Assembly (NCBI GenBank): GCA_963738185.1
Contig: CAVTVA010000003.1
Location: 2,790,001-2,854,000, forward strand
Length of the DNA: 64,000 nucleotides
Direction: 5' to 3'
DNA from: AP-15 sp963738185
GTDB taxonomy: Bacteria > Pseudomonadota > Alphaproteobacteria > ATCC43930 > CGMCC-115725
The notes below the pieces were generated by a model. It saw nothing but the letters and a program-made list of their open reading frames with translations, searched no databases and was not told the origin of the DNA. Positions 60,273 to 64,000 of this stretch are shown here, piece after piece (within the stretch, counting starts at the first letter, position 1; every line of letters starts with the position of its first letter). A program made the position numbers and the translations under genes.

Positions 60273-61475
60273 CTACCACGCTTCGCGGCCGCGGGCGGGG
60301 CGGGCGGGAGATGCGGCGGGGCGGGCGGCGGCTTGCTCGGCTTCGTGCTTGTCGAACATCGCTTTGGCGGCGGCGTTGCGCTTGGCGCTGAATTCGGCGC
60401 GGTTGTCGCCGCACCATTGGTAGGAGGCGGCGCGGCTGTCGTTCAGCCGGCTGAAATGCGGCATCACATAGCGCGCGTAAAGCTCGTAGGAGCGCTTGGT
60501 GGCTTCGAAGTCGGCCCAGTTGTGCGCCTGCTGTAAAAAGGCCCCGAACTCGCCCTGTTTTTCATAGAGCCGGTCGATCAGCGCGATGGCGTCGTCGGGG
60601 GTGCCGCACACGCCGTAACGGTTCTCGACAAACCATTCGAGCGGGTCTTGCCCGGCCGGCACGATAAAGCGCGGCTGGTTGTTGTTGAGGTAGCCCAGGT
60701 ACTTTTCAAAGCCGAAGCGGGCGTTGGCGAAGGCCTGCTCGCGGGTTTCGGCAATGTGCATCGGGCCGACGAGGCGCAGCCGGGCGGGGTCCATCGTGCG
60801 GCCATGCTCGGCCGCGACATCGCAGGCGATCCCCCAGTTCGAGCCGAGCGCGTCAAAGCCGAACGGGTTGGTCGCGGCGACGCAGATCATGCCGAGATCG
60901 TATTTGCCGGCGAGCCGCCCGCCCGACGGTGTGACCGCGCTGACCACCGCGACCTCGGGATGGGGCTTAGTATAGGGCAGGAGGTGCAGCCGGCAGCCCT
61001 CCATCGTGTACCAATCGGTCTTCTCGGTGACGGTCTCGCCCCGGAACAGCCGCAGGATCGCATCCAACGCCTCAGCCATGCGGTCGCGCTGGGTCAGCGG
61101 GTCGATGCCCATCATGATCGCGTCCGACGCCAGGAGACCCGGCCCGGCGCCGAACATGACCCGGCCGCGGGTCATGTGGTCGAGCTGGACAATGCGGTCG
61201 GCGACCATCATCGGATGATGATAGGGCAAGGAGATGACGCCGGTGCCAAAGCGGATGTTCTTGGTCCGCTCGGCGGCAAAGGCAATGAAGATTTCAGGCG
61301 AGCTGATGATCTCGAACCCCGCCGAATGATGCTCGCCGATCCAGGCCTCGTTAAAGCCGAGCCGGTCCAGCCATTGCATCAGCCCGAGGTCGCGCTCGAG
61401 GCACTGGGTCGGGTTCTCCTCGTTGGGATGGAACGGCGGCAGAAAGATCCCGTGGCGGAGATTGATCAGTGACAT
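60273..61475 (-). CDS. LLM-class flavin monooxygenase (RutA/LimB-like group)
   Basis: This 400-residue luciferase-like flavin monooxygenase opens with HGIFLPPFHPNEENPTQCLE, then LGFNEAWIGEHHSAGFEIIS, RFGTGVISLPYHHPMMVADR and DHMTRGRVMFGAGPGLLASD, typical of oxidoreductases that act on cyclic amides, alkanesulfonates or terpenes. The C-terminus is an alanine- and lysine-rich tail. It is divergent from the RidA gene across 143 bp. It is a different lineage from the monooxygenase at 25752. Confidence 0.9.
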   Translation of the reverse strand: MSLINLRHGIFLPPFHPNEENPTQCLERDLGLMQWLDRLGFNEAWIGEHHSAGFEIISSPEIFIAFAAERTKNIRFGTGVISLPYHHPMMVADRIVQLDHMTRGRVMFGAGPGLLASDAIMMGIDPLTQRDRMAEALDAILRLFRGETVTEKTDWYTMEGCRLHLLPYTKPHPEVAVVSAVTPSGGRLAGKYDLGMICVAATNPFGFDALGSNWGIACDVAAEHGRTMDPARLRLVGPMHIAETREQAFANARFGFEKYLGYLNNNQPRFIVPAGQDPLEWFVENRYGVCGTPDDAIALIDRLYEKQGEFGAFLQQAHNWADFEATKRSYELYARYVMPHFSRLNDSRAASYQWCGDNRAEFSAKRNAAAKAMFDKHEAEQAAARPAASPARPARGREAW

Positions 61476-61618
61476 TGCGCCCTCGCTGGGTTACCGCTCC
61501 ATCTCTCGGCGCGTGACCGAGAGCCGGTATGGCGGCGATGCTAGCGAAGATCGCGGGGGAAGAAAACGCCCGCCCCCGCGCGGCAGCCGCCCGGATGCGA
61601 CACAGCGGGAGGGACGAT

Positions 61619-62032
61619 ATGGCGATCAAGCGGGAAAAGATTCAGCCGGAAGGGATTCATGTGCGGCGGGTCGGCGGGCAGGCCTCGTACACCCAGGTGG
61701 TGACGGTCAGCGGCAGCGGCCGGATGATTTTTGTCGCCGGCCAGCTGGCCCGCGACGCAGACGGCAAGCTCGTCGGCGCGGGCGACATGCGCGCCCAGAT
61801 CCAGCAGGTCGGCGAGAACATCAAGACCTGCCTCGAAGCGGCCGGCGCCAGCCTCGCCGACATCGTCAAGACCAGCACCTTTGTCACCGATTTCGGCGAG
61901 TTCTCAAAGCACGGCGACATGCGGCTGCGCTATTTCGGCCCGGCGACGCCGACCAGCACCACGGTCGAGGTGCGCCGCCTCGCGGACCCCGACGCGATGA
62001 TCGAGATCGAGGTCATGGCGATCGTTGACTGA
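61619..62032 (+). CDS. RidA/YjgF family protein lacking the usual arginine
   Basis: This is a 137-residue RidA-fold protein. Family features are the hydrophobic GRMIFVAGQLARDADGKLVG, QIQQVGENIKTCLEAAGASL, DIVKTSTFVTDFGEFS and TTVEVRRLADPDAMIEIEVM. In true RidA imine deaminases an arginine precedes V-E-V (as in A-R-S-x-V-E-V); here that place reads PTSTTVEV. It may therefore belong to a Rid subgroup with another activity, such as the RutC-like aminoacrylate hydrolases or catabolic Rid proteins. GGAGG sits before the Met at 61619. Gene neighbours are a monooxygenase and an amidase. Confidence 0.88.
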   Translation: MAIKREKIQPEGIHVRRVGGQASYTQVVTVSGSGRMIFVAGQLARDADGKLVGAGDMRAQIQQVGENIKTCLEAAGASLADIVKTSTFVTDFGEFSKHGDMRLRYFGPATPTSTTVEVRRLADPDAMIEIEVMAIVD

Positions 62033-62048
62033 CCGCGACTGGCCGAGC

Positions 62049-63630
62049 TTAGGCCAACGGCGGGGTGGTCGGCGGCCGGCGGCGGGCCTGGGTCGCCTGC
62101 TCGAAGGCGTAGGCCAGGCGCAGCAAGGTGAGCTCGCTCCAGGCGCGGCCGGTGAAGGTGACGCCGAACGGGTATTCCGGCGTCTCTCGGCCGCCGCTGC
62201 CGCTGACGAAGCCGGCCGGGACCTGGACGCTCGGATAGCCGGCCTTGGCGGCGATCGCGGCGCCGGCGGCACCCGGGAACAGCACCGCGTCGAGACGGTG
62301 CCGATCCATATAGGCGTCGAGCCCGAGCGTGCGCGCGGAACGCAGATCCATCTGCCGGGCCGAGAGATATTCAGGCTCGGCCAGGTCGCCGCGCGTGGCT
62401 GCGGCAGCAAGAAACAAATCCTGACCAAAACGCAGGGCCCGATCCGCATGGGCGGCGTTGAAGGCGACGATGTCGTCGAGATTGCGCATCGCGGTGCCGC
62501 TCGCCCAATCGCGCAGGTAAAGGTCGAGATCGTGCTTCAGCTCGTAAACAAAAACGAGCGGCCGGCGCATCGGCTGGCCGCGGGTCGGGCTTTCGGGATT
62601 TTGGTTGAGGATCGCGATTTCGGTGCCGGGGCCGCCGATCCAGCCGGCGGTCGGCATGTTGACGCGCACGATCGTGGCGCCCAATTGCTCGATCGCGGCG
62701 ATCGCTTTGGCCATCACGGCGGCGGCGCACGCCGGCAGCGGGCCGTAGTAGACATCGTTGGCCGGGTCGGCAGGGTCGCTCGGCACGCCGATGCGGGCGC
62801 CGCGCAGCCCGTCGGCATCGAGCACGCGCGTGTAATCCGCCGGTCGCCGCAGCTCTGTGGTCGCCGGGTCGAGCGGGTCGGCGGCGGCCAGCACGTTGAG
62901 CAGGATCGCCGCGTCGCGCACATTGCGGGTCAGCGGGCCGGCGGTATCCTGGCTGTGCGCGATCGGGACAATGCCGGCGCGGCTGAGGAGCCCCACCGTC
63001 GGCTTGACCGTGACCAGGCCGTTCTGGCAGGCCGGCGATAACAGCGAACCCGAGGTCTCGGTGCCGATCGCCGCCGCCGCCAGCCCGGCCGCGACCGCCG
63101 CCGCCGAGCCCGAGCTCGACCCGCCCGGCGAGACGATCGGCACATCGCGCTCGTCGAGCTGCGGCGCATAGGGGTTGCGCACCTGGCCGCCGAGCGAGCT
63201 GTACCCGGCCGGCATGTCGATCGCCAAGATGTTGGCGAATTCGGTCAGGTTGGCCTTGCCGAGAATGATCGCACCGGCCTGCCGCAGCAGCGCCACGACC
63301 GTGGCGTCCTGCCGGCCTCGCGCCTCGGCGAGCGCGAGCGAGCCCGCGGTCGTGTGCTGCAGGTCGGCGGTGGCGATGTTGTCCTTGACCAGGACCGGAA
63401 TGCCCTCGAGCGGCCGGCGCGCGCGCCGGCTGGCGCGCATCGAGCGCCGCAGCGATCGCCGGCGCTTCCGGGTTGATCTCGCGCACCGAGTCAGTCAGCG
63501 GGCCGGCGCGGTCATAGGCCGCGATCCGCGCCAGATAGGCTCGCACCAGCGCGGCAGCCGATATCGCCCCGGCCGAGAGCGCCTGCTGCAGTTCGCCGAT
63601 CGTGGCGTTCGCAATCTCGAAACCGGCCAT
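62049..63630 (-). CDS. Amidase signature family hydrolase (one frameshift)
   Basis: This amidase hydrolyses a carboxamide or ureido compound. The Ser-cisSer-Lys triad is seen as Lys in IPVLVKDNIATADLQHTTAG, Ser in IVSPGGSSSGSAAAVAAGLA and Ser in AAIGTETSGSLLSPACQN. The N-terminus MAGFEIANATIGELQQALSA starts at 63630. The frame breaks at about 63425-63432, where a GC-rich run (CGCCAGCCGGCGCGCGCG) contains one base too many; correction joins AIAAALDAR to RRPLEGIPVLVKDNIA. The corrected length is about 526 residues. It is convergent with the RidA gene, 16 bp apart. Confidence 0.88.
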
Positions 63631-63726
63631 GATAAGGCGCACGTCCGCAGTGGAAGGATCCCGGACGCAGCTTATCATCCCGATCTATGATTTTCCTGAT
63701 GATCCTTGCGCGAGGCTGGCGAGCCG

Positions 63727-64000
63727 ATGTTCGAGTTGGTGTTTCTCGGCACTGCCGCGGCGGTGCCCTCGGCCGAGCGGGGTTTGCCGGCGCTCCATGT
63801 CGGCCACGGGCCCGACCGGTTTCTGGTCGATTGCGGGGAGGGGACGCAGCGCCAGCTGCTGCGCGCCGGGCTCGGCTTTCGCGGGCTTGGGCACGTGCTG
63901 CTGACCCACGCGCATCTCGATCACATGGCTGGGCTGGCGGGGCTCGTCGCCACCCGCGCGCTGTGGGGGCTCGAGAGCGCGATCGAGATCGTCGGCAGCG
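63727..64000 (+). CDS. Ribonuclease Z-like metallo-beta-lactamase-fold nuclease (3' end outside window)
   Basis: The first 91 residues are in the window. MFELVFLGTAAAVPSAERGL, the phosphate-loop signature FLVDCGEGTQRQLL and the zinc motif LLTHAHLDHMAGLAGL match RNase Z/ElaC enzymes, which trim tRNA 3' ends. The D-C-G-E-G-T-Q motif is specific to this group among metallo-beta-lactamase proteins. The start ATG at 63727 fits the family. The rest of the gene is cut by the window edge. Confidence 0.88.
   Translation, partial: MFELVFLGTAAAVPSAERGLPALHVGHGPDRFLVDCGEGTQRQLLRAGLGFRGLGHVLLTHAHLDHMAGLAGLVATRALWGLESAIEIVGS

Noticed and set aside
1..64000. CRISPR arrays, rRNA operons, phage genes and complete insertion sequences
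   Set aside because: I looked for regularly spaced repeats, transposase motifs and integrases on both strands and found none.

Overview
This is a 64-kb stretch of chromosome from a high-GC (mid-60s percent by eye) alphaproteobacterium. The group is indicated by the rluD-rpoH pair with a divergent DUF6476 gene, by the divergent ubiG/lysC pair followed by ptsP, by the RpoH sequence, and by the many small catabolic enzymes typical of soil Rhodospirillales or Hyphomicrobiales. No phage, complete insertion sequence, CRISPR array or rRNA gene was seen. There is one tRNA, tRNA-Arg(CCT), at 9672-9748.

Layout. 1-9.6 kb holds catabolic genes: the end of an MFS symporter, a small secreted protein, an MNT antitoxin with a decayed HEPN toxin, an imidazolonase-like amidohydrolase, a pair of 2-hydroxyacid dehydrogenases (one FMN, one FAD/Fe-S) and an alpha/beta hydrolase. 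From the tRNA to 23.6 kb lies a surface-glycan locus: ABC-2 exporter permease and ATPase, a GT4, two paralogous two-domain GT2-GT4 enzymes flanking a methyltransferase, a polytopic GT-C-like membrane protein, and a reverse-strand operon of three nucleotide-sugar genes. 24-28.6 kb has a serine hydrolase carrying an inserted repeat block, a luciferase-like monooxygenase, a Uma2 nuclease, a methyltransferase and a DUF1178 protein. 28.6-36.7 kb is core metabolism: ubiG, lysC, a nitronate monooxygenase, ptsP, ispG and an alanine/LL-DAP-type aminotransferase. 36.8-48 kb returns to catabolic enzymes (cytosine-deaminase-like, SDR, aldo/keto reductase, class III aminotransferase, M81 peptidase, lactonase, hotdog protein) with two type II toxin-antitoxin pairs. 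48-54.7 kb holds a PEP-CTERM remnant, a repeat-rich gap, a methyltransferase-ATP-grasp fusion, DUF6476, rluD, rpoH and two Hsp20 genes. 54.7-64 kb has an amidohydrolase, a wrecked RND efflux operon, a VOC protein, an LDH2-type dehydrogenase, a RutA-like monooxygenase facing a RidA protein and an amidase, and the start of an RNase Z gene.

An unusual feature is the number of single-base frameshifts in otherwise well-conserved genes, including ispG, rluD and an aminotransferase. At least nine genes need one-base corrections. Two of the extra bases sit in the same local sequence (GCGCTGAAC read as GCGCTTGAAC) and three turn TCGA into TTCGA. Assembly or base-calling error is the simplest reading, because ispG should be essential. 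The RND/adaptor locus is different: about two thirds of the pump gene is missing, so it is probably truly degraded. For the frameshifted genes I give the span of the reconstructed gene.
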